Source of the DNA: an uncultured Clostridiaceae bacterium
Lineage (GTDB): Bacteria; Bacillota; Clostridia; TANB77; CAG-508
Direction of reading: 5' to 3'
DNA length: 50,826 nt
Assembly (NCBI GenBank): GCA_949927585.1
Contig: CATLFA010000010.1
Span: 1 to 50,826, forward strand
A program made the translations under genes and the position numbers. Of the stretch, positions 28,376-37,440 are shown one piece after another (the first letter of the stretch is position 1; each line of letters starts with the position of its first letter). The notes beneath the pieces are model-generated. The model was not told the DNA's origin and did not search any database. It saw only the letters and a list, made by a program, of their open reading frames with translations.

Positions 28376-29146
28376 CTATAGTATTGTCAATACTTCTGGC
28401 TCATTTTCTGTAATTAAAATTGTATTTTCGTAATGTGCTGCATTTGTACCATCTTCTGTTATTATTGTCCAGCCATCATCTAATTCTAAAATTCCATCTT
28501 TTCCATATATAACCATTGGCTCTATTGCAAGTGTCATACCTGGCTCTAGTCTTATTCCTCTTCCTGCTTTTCCGTAGTTTGGTATTCCTGGATCTTCGTG
28601 CATACTTCTTCCTATTCCATGACCTTGAAATTCTTTTACTACACTAAATCCGTTTTTTTCTACATATTCTCCTATTGCATGACATATGTCACCTAATCTA
28701 TTTCCTTTTTTTGCATATTTTATTCCTTCAAAAAATGCTTGTTTGGTTACTTCTATTAGTCTCATTGTTTCTTTATCTATGTTTCCTACTACATATGTTC
28801 TTGCACAGTCTCCATTAAATCCATCTTTTAATGCTACTAAGTCTATACTTACTATATCTCCTTCTTTTAAGATGACTTTTTTTGAAGGTATTCCATGTAT
28901 TACTTCATCATTTACTGAAGCACATATTGAGCCTGGAAATGGTGGAATACCCTTGACTCCACTTGGATATCCTTTTTCTGCTGGAATTGCCCCATTTTCT
29001 CTCATTGTATTTTCTGCTATTTTATCTAGTTCCCATGTTGATATTCCTGGTCTTATTGCTTCTTCTATTGCTTTTTGCGTTAGCGCTGCTACATGGCATG
29101 CTTCCCTCATTTTTTCTATTTCTTGTTTTGATTTTATTGTTACCAT
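28376..29146 (-). CDS. map: Methionine aminopeptidase type I
   Basis: Removes the initiator Met. 256 residues. Metal ligands in SIDLVALKDGFNGDCARTY (two Asp), HGIGRSMHEDP (His), LAIEPMVI (Glu) and a late Glu in the TITEDGTNAAHYENT region. Located between adk and infA, the usual order. Confidence 0.98.
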   Translation of the reverse strand: MVTIKSKQEIEKMREACHVAALTQKAIEEAIRPGISTWELDKIAENTMRENGAIPAEKGYPSGVKGIPPFPGSICASVNDEVIHGIPSKKVILKEGDIVSIDLVALKDGFNGDCARTYVVGNIDKETMRLIEVTKQAFFEGIKYAKKGNRLGDICHAIGEYVEKNGFSVVKEFQGHGIGRSMHEDPGIPNYGKAGRGIRLEPGMTLAIEPMVIYGKDGILELDDGWTIITEDGTNAAHYENTILITENEPEVLTIL

Positions 29147-29190
29147 TTTTATTACCCCGTTTCTTTAAAACCTAACTTATATTATAACAT

Positions 29191-29226
29191 AAAAACTAGA
29201 AAAAATAAACATTTTTTCTAGTTTTT
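29191..29226. terminator. Terminator between adk and map
   Basis: The arms aaaaactagaaaaaa and ttttttctagttttt sit around a 6-base loop. On the minus strand a T-run is part of the stem. An extended -10 (TGTTATAAT) for map lies just downstream, so map-infA and the rest may partly be a separate unit. Confidence 0.7.
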
Positions 29227-29234
29227 ATAATATA

Positions 29235-29897
29235 TTATTTCTTTAAATATTCTTCTATTTCCTTTGCTACATCTTCTGATGTTTTTCCTGAGTGTATATT
29301 TAGTTTTACTGCATATAGTAAATCTTTATTTTTATAGTATTCTACTAATTTTTCTGAAGTTTCATGATATGTTTTTAATCTTTGTTTTACTGTTTCTATT
29401 TTGTCATCTTCTCTCTGTATTAGTTTACTTCCACATTTATCACATATTTCTTCTTGTTTTGGCTTTTTGAATTCTAGGTTATATACTTCCCTACATTCAT
29501 TGTTTGAACATACTCTTCTTTTTACAATTCTATCTATTATATCTTTGTCTGATAACTCTAGCTCTACAGCTATATTTATTTTATTATTATGCTTATTTAA
29601 AAAGTCATCTAAAGCTTTTGCTTGCAGTATTGTTCTTGGAAAACCATCTAGTATAACTCCATTTTTACAGTCTGGTTCTTCTAGTCTTTTTTCTACAAGC
29701 TTTATTGCTAGTTCATCTGGTACTAAATTCCCCTTTGATATATAGCTTTCTATTTCTTCTCCTATTTTTCCTGCTTTTTTTACATAGTTTCTAAATAATT
29801 CTCCACTTGATATGTGTATTATTTCTAATTCTTCTGATAGCATTTTACCAACTGTTCCTTTTCCTGAACCTGGCTTTCCTAGCATTATAATGTACAT
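29235..29897 (-). CDS. adk: Adenylate kinase
   Basis: Balances ATP, ADP and AMP. 220 residues: P-loop MLGKPGSGKGTVGKML, NMP-binding ISSGELFRNYVKKAG, DGFPRT, and a LID with four Cys for zinc (CSNNEC and CDKCGSK), as in Gram-positive Adk. Its ATG overlaps the restored stop of the DUF2442 gene as TAATG. Confidence 0.99.
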   Translation of the reverse strand: MYIIMLGKPGSGKGTVGKMLSEELEIIHISSGELFRNYVKKAGKIGEEIESYISKGNLVPDELAIKLVEKRLEEPDCKNGVILDGFPRTILQAKALDDFLNKHNNKINIAVELELSDKDIIDRIVKRRVCSNNECREVYNLEFKKPKQEEICDKCGSKLIQREDDKIETVKQRLKTYHETSEKLVEYYKNKDLLYAVKLNIHSGKTSEDVAKEIEEYLKK

Positions 29898-30143
29898 TAA
29901 TCATTTCCTCCATCTTTTATTTTACTATTATTATATAATTCGTCTGGGCATATATCTGCTCCATTTTCCCATTCAATTGACAGCCCTGAAGCTTTAACTT
30001 TTTCAAGTTTTTTCTTTTAGGTCATTAAATATACTAAATTTAAAGTATGGCTTTACATCAAATATTTTTATTTCACCATTATCAAATTTTATTTCTATTT
30101 CATAATTGTTTAAAGGTTTTACATCTATAGCCTTTGATATCAT
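29897..30143 (-). CDS. DUF2442 protein, +1 frameshifted
   Basis: A small conserved protein of unknown function, often beside toxin-antitoxin-like genes. MISKAIDVKPLNNYEIEIK, then FDNGEIKIFDVKPYF. The zero frame ends at a TGA (complement of 30003-30005) after DLKEKT. Dropping one A from the A6 run (30008-30013) gives LEKVKASGLSIEWENGADIC and PDELYNNS, the expected family ending. 247 nt is 82 codons plus one base. Unlike the four CGG sites, this is a homopolymer, so slippage, an indel or an error are all possible. It sits between secY and adk, an odd place. GGAGAA precedes the ATG. Confidence 0.75.
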
Positions 30144-30172
30144 TTTTAGTTCTCCAATTTATTTTTTATTTA

Positions 30173-30201
30173 TATATAATATAACACTTTTTTACTGTTA
30201 A
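30173..30201 (-). promoter_or_regulatory. Internal promoter ahead of DUF2442-adk
   Basis: TTAACA (30196-30201), 17-bp spacer, TATATA (30173-30178) on the minus strand. With the terminator at 30263 it makes adk and the genes after it partly independent of the upstream superoperon. Confidence 0.6.
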
Positions 30202-30262
30202 GTATACATGTTTTTTTATTTTTCTTGATTTTTTATTTTTTGAATATTACCTTCATAAGTAT

Positions 30263-30298
30263 AAAAAATGGATGCAAATGCATCCATTTTTTATTGTT
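30263..30298. terminator. Terminator after secY
   Basis: The arms aaaaatggatgca and tgcatccattttt enclose a 3-base loop, with a T-run on the minus strand. It splits the ribosomal superoperon. Confidence 0.85.
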
Positions 30299-30303
30299 AT
30301 TTT

Positions 30304-31620
30304 TTATTCTAAGAATCCTTTGTAATGTCTCATTACTAATTGTGATTCTAATTGTTGTACTGTTTCTAGAGCTACACCAACTACGATTAGTATTGATGTA
30401 CCACCAAATGCTAGGTTTAATGTTGTAAACCTTAATAGCATTGGGATAACTGCTATTACTGATAAGAATAATCCACCAAATAATGTTAATTTTGATATTA
30501 TTGCTGATAAATATTCTGTTGTTGGTTTTCCTGCTCTTATTCCTGGTACGAATCCACCATTTTTCTTTATATTGTTTGATACTTCTGCTGGATTAAATGT
30601 TGCATAAGTATAGAAATATGTGAATCCTAATATTAATAGTAGGTATACTATTGCATTTGCTATTGAATATCCAACTGGAACATTTGATGTTGATGTTGCA
30701 ATTGAAAATTTATATACTCCTGCCCAGAAACCTGTGGCGGTTGCTATATCCTTCACAAACATTTGAATAATCATTGCTGGGAAAGTCATAAAACTACTTG
30801 CAAATATTACTGGTATAACACCTGCCATTACTAATTTTAATGGTATATGTGTGTTTTGTGCTCCTACCATTTTTCTTCCTACAACTCTTTTTGAATATTG
30901 TACTGGTACTCTACGTTCAGCTTGTTGTACAAATACAACTCCTGCTATTAATAGAATTGATCCTATTATAATTCCTATAGCAGTTAATAAACCTGTTGTA
31001 GAGAAACCTGCTACTGTAAATATTAATCTCCATATTGTTGTTACTGCACTTGGTAGACCTGATATAATACCTACAAATATAAGCATTGATATTCCATTAC
31101 CAATTCCTTTATTTGTTATTTGGTCTCCAAGCCACATTAATATTGCTGTTCCTGCCATTAATGATATAACTACTGTTGCTCCTGTCCAAAAACCTGTGTC
31201 AATGAATATTCCTGAAGAACGATATGATAAATAAATTCCTAATCCTTCAACAAGTGCTAACACTATTGTAAGCATTTTTGTGTATTTATTTATTTTTGCT
31301 CTTCCTTCTTCTCCACCTTCCTTAGTTAACCTTTCTAATGCAGGAATTACCATTCCTAATAATTGTATTACAATTGATGCTGTAATATATGGGCTAATTG
31401 ACATTGCAAATATTGATAATCTTGAGAAAGCTCCTCCTGAAATTAAGTCTATTAACGATGCCATTCCTTGCCCATCAAAAGCTTCTGCTAGCTGGAATGA
31501 ATCTACTCCAGGTACAGTTATATAACATCCTAGTCTAAACACTACTATTAGTATTAATGTATACATTAATCTCTTTCTAACATCTGGTGTTTTTAAAGCA
31601 TTTTTTAATGTTTTAAACAA
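30304..31620 (-). CDS. secY: Preprotein translocase SecY
   Basis: The protein-conducting channel, 438 residues with ten membrane segments. Typical blocks are the plug/TM2 region GGAFSRLSIFAMSISPYITA, IQLLGMVIPALERL, FPAMIIQ and a C-terminal MRHYKGFLE. The start is TTG, directly after the TAG stop of rplO, with the ribosome site AGAGGTG inside the rplO end. That is tight coupling. Confidence 0.98.
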   Translation of the reverse strand: MFKTLKNALKTPDVRKRLMYTLILIVVFRLGCYITVPGVDSFQLAEAFDGQGMASLIDLISGGAFSRLSIFAMSISPYITASIVIQLLGMVIPALERLTKEGGEEGRAKINKYTKMLTIVLALVEGLGIYLSYRSSGIFIDTGFWTGATVVISLMAGTAILMWLGDQITNKGIGNGISMLIFVGIISGLPSAVTTIWRLIFTVAGFSTTGLLTAIGIIIGSILLIAGVVFVQQAERRVPVQYSKRVVGRKMVGAQNTHIPLKLVMAGVIPVIFASSFMTFPAMIIQMFVKDIATATGFWAGVYKFSIATSTSNVPVGYSIANAIVYLLLILGFTYFYTYATFNPAEVSNNIKKNGGFVPGIRAGKPTTEYLSAIISKLTLFGGLFLSVIAVIPMLLRFTTLNLAFGGTSILIVVGVALETVQQLESQLVMRHYKGFLE

Positions 31621-32055
31621 CTAAATCACCTCTGTCTTTCCACCTAAAGCTTCGATTGTTTCTTTAGCTTTTTTAGTGAATCTTACAGCTTTAACAGTTA
31701 ATTTTTTATCTAATGTACCTGTTGCAAGGATTACTATTCCATCATTTGCTTTTGAAATGATTCCATCTGCTATTAAACTTTCAGCTGTAACTTCTTCAGT
31801 TGTAGCTTTATTAAGCATTGTTAAAGTTACTTCTGTGTAGTTTTTAGCGTGTATGTTTGTAAATCCTCTTTTTGGTAATCTTCTATATAATGGTGTTTGA
31901 CCACCTTCAAATCCACGTCTAACTCCGCCACCTGATCTTGCTTTTTGTCCTTTATGACCTCTACCAGATGTTTTTCCTAAACCTGAACCTATTCCACGTC
32001 CTACTCTTTTTTTGCTTTCTGTTTTTTGTGCTGGTTTTAATTCGTCTAATTTCAT
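31621..32055 (-). CDS. rplO: Ribosomal protein L15
   Basis: Late-assembly large-subunit protein, 144 residues: [56 protein letters not shown]. It abuts secY. Usually rpmD (L30) lies between rpsE and rplO, but here that space holds only a repeat element. Confidence 0.98.
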   Translation of the reverse strand: MKLDELKPAQKTESKKRVGRGIGSGLGKTSGRGHKGQKARSGGGVRRGFEGGQTPLYRRLPKRGFTNIHAKNYTEVTLTMLNKATTEEVTAESLIADGIISKANDGIVILATGTLDKKLTVKAVRFTKKAKETIEALGGKTEVI

Positions 32056-32089
32056 TTCTGAGATTACACCTCCTTGTATTATTTGTCAA

Positions 32090-32181
32090 GGGACACTCCT
32101 TAGCTTTAACACTCATTCTTCTAGTTTCTAACGGTGACTATCTTTTCATATGTTCATTGCTTCTGTGACAAGATATGTCCC
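32090..32181. repeat. GGGACA-TIR element 2 (rpsE-rplO spacer)
   Basis: It begins gggacactcctt and ends acaagatatgtccc. It is longer than the other copies. The 3' flank (cttgtgaattaatgttcaaat, split here for length, near 32219-32240) also recurs beside element 4. The spacer 32056-32259 has no open frame large enough for L30. Confidence 0.75.
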
Positions 32182-32259
32182 GTGTGGGGTTTAGTTTTTT
32201 AAAAAACTAAACTCTCCCCTTGTGAATTAATGTTCAAATAGCTGTAGTGTTCTCCTTAA

Positions 32260-32751
32260 TTATATTATTTCTTCGACTTTTTTTCCTCTTTTTTTAGCTA
32301 CTTGTTCTATTGTTTGCATTTTCTTTAATCCTTCTATTGTAGCATATACTACGTTTCTTGGATTGTTTGTTCCTAGTACTTTTGTACGGATATCTTTGTA
32401 TCCTGCAAGTTCTAGAACTGGTCTAACACTACCACCTGCTATAACTCCAGTACCTTCTGCTGCTGGTTTTAGCATTACTGTAGCACTACCGAATTTTCCA
32501 AGATACTCATGTGGTATTGTTGTTCCTACTACAGGAACTTCTATTAAATTCTTTTTAGCTTCTTCTATTGCTTTTTTGATTGCGTCTGGAACTTCTGCTG
32601 CTTTTCCGTTACCAACACCAATGTGTCCAGCTCCATCTCCAACTACAACAACTGCACTAAATCTGAATGTTCTACCACCTTTAACAACTTTTGCAACTCT
32701 GTTAATAGCAACTACTTTTTCTTTTAATTCAGATGTATTTTCTGTTTGCAC
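32260..32751 (-). CDS. rpsE: Ribosomal protein S5
   Basis: Decoding-fidelity protein of the small subunit, 163 residues: [65 protein letters not shown] precedes the ATG. The spc operon order is kept. Confidence 0.99.
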   Translation of the reverse strand: MQTENTSELKEKVVAINRVAKVVKGGRTFRFSAVVVVGDGAGHIGVGNGKAAEVPDAIKKAIEEAKKNLIEVPVVGTTIPHEYLGKFGSATVMLKPAAEGTGVIAGGSVRPVLELAGYKDIRTKVLGTNNPRNVVYATIEGLKKMQTIEQVAKKRGKKVEEII

Positions 32752-32778
32752 TTTTATTTTCCTCCTTTTCCTCAGTAA

Positions 32779-32830
32779 GGGGACACATCTTTACCCTTTG
32801 TCACTCCCACTAGGGACAAGATATGTCCCC
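32779..32830. repeat. GGGACA-TIR element 3 (rplR-rpsE spacer)
   Basis: The best-preserved copy. It begins ggggacacatcttt, has gtcactcccact in the middle and ends with gggacaagatatgtcccc, itself a palindrome. Confidence 0.85.
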
Positions 32831-32888
32831 TACTTATGAATTAGTGATGTCAGTATTTTAATGTTCTCCTTTTTATATTTTTTGTTTT

Positions 32889-33248
32889 TTAGAAATCTAA
32901 ACCTGCTTCTCTTGCAGCTTCTGCTAGTTCTTTTACTACACCGTGGTATACGTATCCACCTCTGTCGTAAACAACATTTTTTATATTTTTTTCTAAAGCT
33001 CTTTTTGCAATTAAAGCTCCTACTTCTTTTGCAGCTTCTTTATTTGCATGCTTTGTTTTTACTTCTTTATCAAGTGTTGATGCACTTACTAATGTAGTTT
33101 GCTTAACATCATCTACTATTTGTACAAATAGGTTTTTATTACTTCTATATACACATAGTCTTGGACATTCACTTGTTCCGCTTATTTTAGTACGAACTCT
33201 TATATGTCTTCTTTCTCTTGTAAGCTTTCTATCTATTTTAGTAATCAT
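32889..33248 (-). CDS. rplR: Ribosomal protein L18
   Basis: Binds 5S rRNA. 119 residues: [65 protein letters not shown]. Between rplF and rpsE as expected. Confidence 0.99.
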   Translation of the reverse strand: MITKIDRKLTRERRHIRVRTKISGTSECPRLCVYRSNKNLFVQIVDDVKQTTLVSASTLDKEVKTKHANKEAAKEVGALIAKRALEKNIKNVVYDRGGYVYHGVVKELAEAAREAGLDF

Positions 33249-33274
33249 TTTTTACTCCTTTCTTAGCATATGTC

Positions 33275-33328
33275 AGGGAACACACCTTACCCTTTTGTCA
33301 CTCCCACTTGGGCAGAAGGAATTTCCCC
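33275..33328. repeat. GGGACA-TIR element 4, decayed (rplF-rplR spacer)
   Basis: agggaacacaccttaccctt, gtcactcccacttggg and aaggaatttcccc match the family with several changes in the arms. The flank cttgtgaattagtgttcaaa up to gtgttctcc is shared with element 2. Confidence 0.65.
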
Positions 33329-33379
33329 TCCCCTTGTGAATTAGTGTTCAAATAGCTATAGTGTTCTCCTTTTTAACTA

Positions 33380-33919
33380 TTATTTTTTACCAGCTTTACC
33401 TTCTTTTCTTCTAATATGTTCATCAGAATATTTAATACCTTTTCCATGGTAAACTTCTGGTGGTCTTTTTGTTCTAACAACTGCTGCTGTTTGACCAACT
33501 ACTTCTTTATCTATTCCTCTTACTATAATTGTGTTTGCATTTGGAACTTCAAATGTAATTCCTTCTGGAGCATCCATCTCCACTGGATGAGAATATCCTA
33601 AATTCATTACTAATTTTTTTCCTTGTAATTGTGCTCTATATCCAACACCAACTATTTGTAATTCTTTTTTGTATTCGTTTAGAACACCTTCTATCATGTT
33701 ATGTATTAATGTTCTTGTTAATCCATGTAAACTTCTATTTTCTGCTTCGTCATTTGGTCTTGTTACTGTAATAGTATTACCTTCTATTGAAACAGTCATG
33801 TTTTTATGAATTTCTCTTTCTAATGTTCCTTTAGGTCCTTTTACTGTTAAGTGCATACCGTCTAATTTTACTTCTACACCTTCTGGTACAGTAATAGGTT
33901 TGTTTCCTATTCTTGACAT
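33380..33919 (-). CDS. rplF: Ribosomal protein L6
   Basis: Large-subunit protein near the factor-binding site, 179 residues with two similar domains: MSRIGNKPITVPEGVEVKLD, LTVKGPKGTLEREI, and the C-terminal RPPEVYHGKGIKYSDEHIRR. AAGGAGG precedes the ATG. Confidence 0.99.
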   Translation of the reverse strand: MSRIGNKPITVPEGVEVKLDGMHLTVKGPKGTLEREIHKNMTVSIEGNTITVTRPNDEAENRSLHGLTRTLIHNMIEGVLNEYKKELQIVGVGYRAQLQGKKLVMNLGYSHPVEMDAPEGITFEVPNANTIIVRGIDKEVVGQTAAVVRTKRPPEVYHGKGIKYSDEHIRRKEGKAGKK

Positions 33920-33941
33920 TTTAGTTTTCCCTCCTTCTTTC

Positions 33942-34073
33942 AGACGTCGGATGTCAGAGGTCAGAGGTCGGACATTTCTACCCTTCCTTTTTCTCTTTCT
34001 TCCATTATTCTTTTATATTTATTATTCTATTTATAATCTTCCATCTTCTGTCTTCTGACTTCCGACTTCTAAA
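33942..34073. repeat. Inverted low-complexity repeat, rpsH-rplF spacer
   Basis: agacgtcggatgtcagaggt and cagaggtcggac at the left face cttctgtcttctgacttc and cgacttct at the right; the spacer can fold on itself. The similar style at 26714-26838 suggests one family of palindromic inserts. Confidence 0.65.
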
Positions 34074-34472
34074 TTACCAAACGTATGCTAGGACTTCTCC
34101 TCCTAAGCCTTCTGTTCTTGCTTCTTTATCTGTTTTTATTCCTTTTGATGTAGATATTAAAGCAATTCCTAAACCATTTAATACTTGTGGTAATTCATCT
34201 TTAGATGCATATACTCTTAATCCTGGTTTACTAATTCTTTTTATACCATCTATTACTCTAGCACCTTTTTCATCATATTTTAGTGCTATTCTTATAATTC
34301 CTTGAGTATTATCTTTTATTTCTTCAAATGATTTTATATATCCTTCTTCAAATAATATGTTAGCTATTGCTTTTTTCATATTTGATGCTGGGATATCAAC
34401 TGTTTTATGCTTTGAACTATTTGCATTTCTTATTCTTGTTAGCATATCTGCTATTGGATCAGTTGTATTCAT
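34074..34472 (-). CDS. rpsH: Ribosomal protein S8
   Basis: Central-domain 16S binder and, in E. coli, the spc operon repressor. 132 residues: [67 protein letters not shown]. Confidence 0.99.
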   Translation of the reverse strand: MNTTDPIADMLTRIRNANSSKHKTVDIPASNMKKAIANILFEEGYIKSFEEIKDNTQGIIRIALKYDEKGARVIDGIKRISKPGLRVYASKDELPQVLNGLGIALISTSKGIKTDKEARTEGLGGEVLAYVW

Positions 34473-34504
34473 TAACTTTTTTCCCTCCTTTTCTTGCTTC
34501 TATT

Positions 34505-34690
34505 TTACCAACTTGCTTTTTTAACTCCTGGTATTTCACCTTTATGTGCTAATTCTCTAAAGCATACACGGCATATACCAAATTTTCTAATATAAGCATG
34601 TGGTCTTCCGCAAATTTTACATCTATTGTATTCTCTTGTCTTATATTTTTGTTCTCTTTGTTGTTTTACTTTTAAAGATTTCTTAGCCAT
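34505..34690 (-). CDS. rpsZ: Ribosomal protein S14, zinc type
   Basis: 61 residues, the short zinc-binding form: [40 protein letters not shown] (four Cys), [13 protein letters not shown]. This C+ form is typical of Firmicutes and fits between rplE and rpsH. Confidence 0.99.
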   Translation of the reverse strand: MAKKSLKVKQQREQKYKTREYNRCKICGRPHAYIRKFGICRVCFRELAHKGEIPGVKKASW

Positions 34691-34714
34691 TGGCTTTCTC
34701 CTTTCTTTAATCCT

Positions 34715-35254
34715 CTAATTTTTAAAAGGCATTCCTAATAATGTTAGTAGTTCTCTTGCTTCTTCGTCTGTTTTTGCTGTTGTAACAAAGATTATATCCA
34801 TACCTCTTACTTTATCTACTTTGTCATATTCAATTTCAGGGAATATTAATTGTTCTTTAATTCCCATAGAGTAATTTCCTCTACCATCAAATGAATTTTT
34901 TGATACTCCTCTAAAATCTCTAACTCTTGGAAGTGCTACATTAAATAGTTTGTATGCAAAATCATACATTTTTCCACTTCTTAATGTAACTTTACATCCC
35001 ATATTTACACCTTCTCTTATTTTAAAAGCAGCAATAGCTTTTTTTGCTTTTGTTATGATTGGTGATTGACCTGTAATTAATTTTATATCATTCATAGCAT
35101 TTTCTAATGATTTTGGATTGTCTTTTATATCTCCTAAACCAATGTTTAAAACTATTTTCTCTAATTTTGGAACTTCCATTACAGATTTATAGTTAAACTT
35201 TTTCATCATTGCTGGAACTACTTCGTTTATGTATTGTTCTTTTAATATTTCCAT
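34715..35254 (-). CDS. rplE: Ribosomal protein L5
   Basis: Binds 5S rRNA and contacts S13. 179 residues: [77 protein letters not shown]. Confidence 0.99.
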   Translation of the reverse strand: MEILKEQYINEVVPAMMKKFNYKSVMEVPKLEKIVLNIGLGDIKDNPKSLENAMNDIKLITGQSPIITKAKKAIAAFKIREGVNMGCKVTLRSGKMYDFAYKLFNVALPRVRDFRGVSKNSFDGRGNYSMGIKEQLIFPEIEYDKVDKVRGMDIIFVTTAKTDEEARELLTLLGMPFKN

Positions 35255-35275
35255 GGTCTATATGCTCCTCCTTTT

Positions 35276-35584
35276 CTATTTTAATTTTGTATTGCATTTT
35301 TTACAAACACGTACTTTTTGATCTTTTTCTATTTCATAACCAATTCTTGTAGCTTTTCCGCATTTTGGGCAAACTACGTTTACTTTACTTGAGTGAATAG
35401 CGCATTCTACTGGTATTATTCCGCCTTCTTCTCCTTGCTTTCTTGGTTTAACATGTTTTTTTCTTATATTAATACCTTTTACTATTATTTTTTCTGTTTT
35501 TGGTATTACTTCTAAAACTTCTCCTGTTTTACCTTTATCATTTCCTGATAAAACTTTAACATTGTCACCTTTTCTTATTTTCAT
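35276..35584 (-). CDS. rplX: Ribosomal protein L24
   Basis: Assembly initiator for 50S. 102 residues: MKIRKGDNVKVLSGNDKGKT (KOW motif), INIRKKHVKPRKQGEEGGII, and a C-terminal CPKCGKATR...CKKCNTKLK, two CxxC pairs that could bind zinc. GAGGTG precedes the ATG. Confidence 0.99.
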   Translation of the reverse strand: MKIRKGDNVKVLSGNDKGKTGEVLEVIPKTEKIIVKGINIRKKHVKPRKQGEEGGIIPVECAIHSSKVNVVCPKCGKATRIGYEIEKDQKVRVCKKCNTKLK

Positions 35585-35629
35585 TTTTATTTTTCACCTC
35601 TTCTTTTCTTCATTTTAAGGTTATTTTAT

Positions 35630-35840
35630 TTTTTAGCTAGTCAGAAGTAGCCTTTTCTAAAGTATACAAGTTCGCTTTGCTCACTTGCATTTTTAATTAG
35701 ATACTACTCTTTATACAGTCATGCGATAACTAATAATTTGTAATTTCTCTTTCAGCCTAAGGGCTTCTCTCGAAAACAAATTATAAGTTCCTGCATCTTT
35801 AGTCTGTACGACTCAAATGTCTACTAGACATTTTCGTTAA
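35630..35840. other. Structured spacer between rplN and rplX
   Basis: About 210 bp of non-coding DNA with several dyads: aataatttgt...acaaattata (about 35732-35786) around agcctaagggct, then agtctgtacgac and tctactagac. It is longer and less AT-rich than the other spacers in the operon. It could be an inserted element or an RNA structure; I see no open frame with a ribosome site. Confidence 0.45.
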
Positions 35841-35844
35841 CAGC

Positions 35845-36213
35845 CTAAAGAACTTCTGGAGCTAATGATAATATTTTCATATAATCTTTATCTCTTAATT
35901 CTCTTGCAACAGGCCCAAATATACGAGTTCCTTTTGGGTTTTTATCTTCTTTTATTATAACTGCTGCATTTTCATCAAATCTTACATATGATCCATCTGC
36001 TCTTCTTATTGGTTTTACTGTTCTTACTACTACTGCTTTTACAACATCACCTTTTTTTACAACTCCACCTGGTGTTGCTGATTTAACAGAAGCAACTATA
36101 ACGTCTCCAACTCTAGCATATTTTCTATATGAACCACCTAAACATCTAATGCACATTATTTCTTTTGCACCAGTATTGTCGGCTACTTTTAATATAGTTT
36201 GTTGTTGTACCAT
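35845..36213 (-). CDS. rplN: Ribosomal protein L14
   Basis: Part of the subunit bridge, 122 residues: [80 protein letters not shown]. Between rpsQ and rplX as expected. Confidence 0.99.
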   Translation of the reverse strand: MVQQQTILKVADNTGAKEIMCIRCLGGSYRKYARVGDVIVASVKSATPGGVVKKGDVVKAVVVRTVKPIRRADGSYVRFDENAAVIIKEDKNPKGTRIFGPVARELRDKDYMKILSLAPEVL

Positions 36214-36256
36214 TTTTAGCTGGCCTCCTTTTCTCTATCTTGTTTTAGTTTCTGAC

Positions 36257-36306
36257 GGGGACAAATCTTTTCCTAGTTTCATGTGTTCCGCGATAAGATA
36301 TGTTCC
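36257..36306. repeat. GGGACA-TIR element 5 (rpsQ-rplN spacer)
   Basis: It begins ggggacaaatctttt and ends gataagatatgttcc. The flank atgcggggttttt resembles the gtgtggggttt beyond element 2. Confidence 0.7.
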
Positions 36307-36401
36307 ATGCGGGGTTTTTCGCATTATTTATTATGAGAATTCATCTTCTCGCTTACCATTAACCTTTATGAATAAAATCTGTCTCTTTCAAAATATTTCT
36401 A

Positions 36402-36665
36402 TTATTTTATAATTGCCTTTTCTACTATTTTTACAAGTCTGAATCTTTTATCTTTTGATAAAGGTCTTGTTTCCATTACTTCTACTTTATCTCCGATTCC
36501 ACATTCATTATTTTCATCATGAGCTTTTAATGTATATGTTCTTTTTTGAACTTTTCCATATGTTTTGTTTTTCTCACTTGTTTCTACTGCTACAACTATT
36601 GTTTTATCCATTTTATTTGATTTAACAATTCCTGTATAAGTTTTACGAAGATTTCTTTCTTCCAT
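36402..36665 (-). CDS. rpsQ: Ribosomal protein S17
   Basis: Primary 16S binder, 87 residues from [20 protein letters not shown] to [17 protein letters not shown]. The frame opens 42 nt earlier, but ATG 36665 has GGAGA upstream and fits the family; the extra upstream codons read through a repeat. Confidence 0.98.
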   Translation of the reverse strand: MEERNLRKTYTGIVKSNKMDKTIVVAVETSEKNKTYGKVQKRTYTLKAHDENNECGIGDKVEVMETRPLSKDKRFRLVKIVEKAIIK

Positions 36666-36697
36666 GATTTTTGAATCTCCTTTCCTTTCCTCGGTAT

Positions 36698-36748
36698 GGG
36701 GACACATCTTTATTTTAGGTCATCTCCACTTGGGACAAGATATGTCCC
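36698..36748. repeat. GGGACA-TIR element 6 (rpmC-rpsQ spacer)
   Basis: It begins ggggacacatctt and ends gggacaagatatgtccc, with catctccactt in the middle. It is nearly the same as element 3 and shares the flank tgaattaatgatgtcag. Confidence 0.85.
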
Positions 36749-36806
36749 TACATGTGAATTAATGATGTCAGTTTTTCTAATTTCAGCCCCTTCTACCTCA
36801 TATTTT

Positions 36807-37010
36807 TTAGTTTTGGCTTTCTGCTAATTTTCTTTGTGTTAATATTGTATTTATTCTTGCAATGTCTTTCTTAACTTCTTTTATTTTCATAGGATTATCT
36901 AATCCATTTGTTGCTAAACTAAATCTTAATTTGAATAGCTCTGATTTTAATTCTCCTAATTCTTTTTCTAGTTCTGGTGAAGACATTTCTTTTATTTTAT
37001 TTATCTTCAT
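36807..37010 (-). CDS. rpmC: Ribosomal protein L29
   Basis: 67-residue two-helix protein at the tunnel exit: MKINKIKEMSSPELEKELGE, LKSELFKLRFSLATNGLDNP. ATG 37010 follows the rplP stop directly (TAAGATG), with GGTGGTG as ribosome site; the GTG 12 nt upstream belongs to that site. Confidence 0.97.
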   Translation of the reverse strand: MKINKIKEMSSPELEKELGELKSELFKLRFSLATNGLDNPMKIKEVKKDIARINTILTQRKLAESQN

Positions 37011-37011
37011 C

Positions 37012-37440
37012 TTATTCACCACCTACTTCAGTTTCTTTTTTTACAAACTTAGTTTTTACAGATAGTTTCATTGAAGCAAGTCTTAGTGCTTCTCTTGCAG
37101 TTTCCTCTGGTACTCCTGCTATTTCGAACATTACTCTACCTGGTTTTACAGCTGCTACCCAATATTCTACGGCTCCTTTACCTTTACCCATACGAGTTTC
37201 AGCTGGTTTTTTTGTTATTGGTTTGTCTGGAAATAATTTTATCCAAACCTTTCCACCTCTTTTTATATAACGAGTCATAGCAACACGGGCTGATTCTATT
37301 TGATTTGTTGTGATTAACCCTGCTTCTAATGCTTGTATTCCGTATTCACCATCTGATACGAAGTTTCCTCTTGTTGCTTTTCCTCTATTTCTACCTTTTT
37401 GTTGTTTTCTATATTTTGTTCTTTTTGGCATTAATGGCAT
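37012..37440 (-). CDS. rplP: Ribosomal protein L16
   Basis: Near the A-site tRNA elbow, 142 residues: [60 protein letters not shown]. The start ATG overlaps the rpsC stop as TAATG; an ATG three codons later is the alternative. Confidence 0.98.
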   Translation of the reverse strand: MPLMPKRTKYRKQQKGRNRGKATRGNFVSDGEYGIQALEAGLITTNQIESARVAMTRYIKRGGKVWIKLFPDKPITKKPAETRMGKGKGAVEYWVAAVKPGRVMFEIAGVPEETAREALRLASMKLSVKTKFVKKETEVGGE

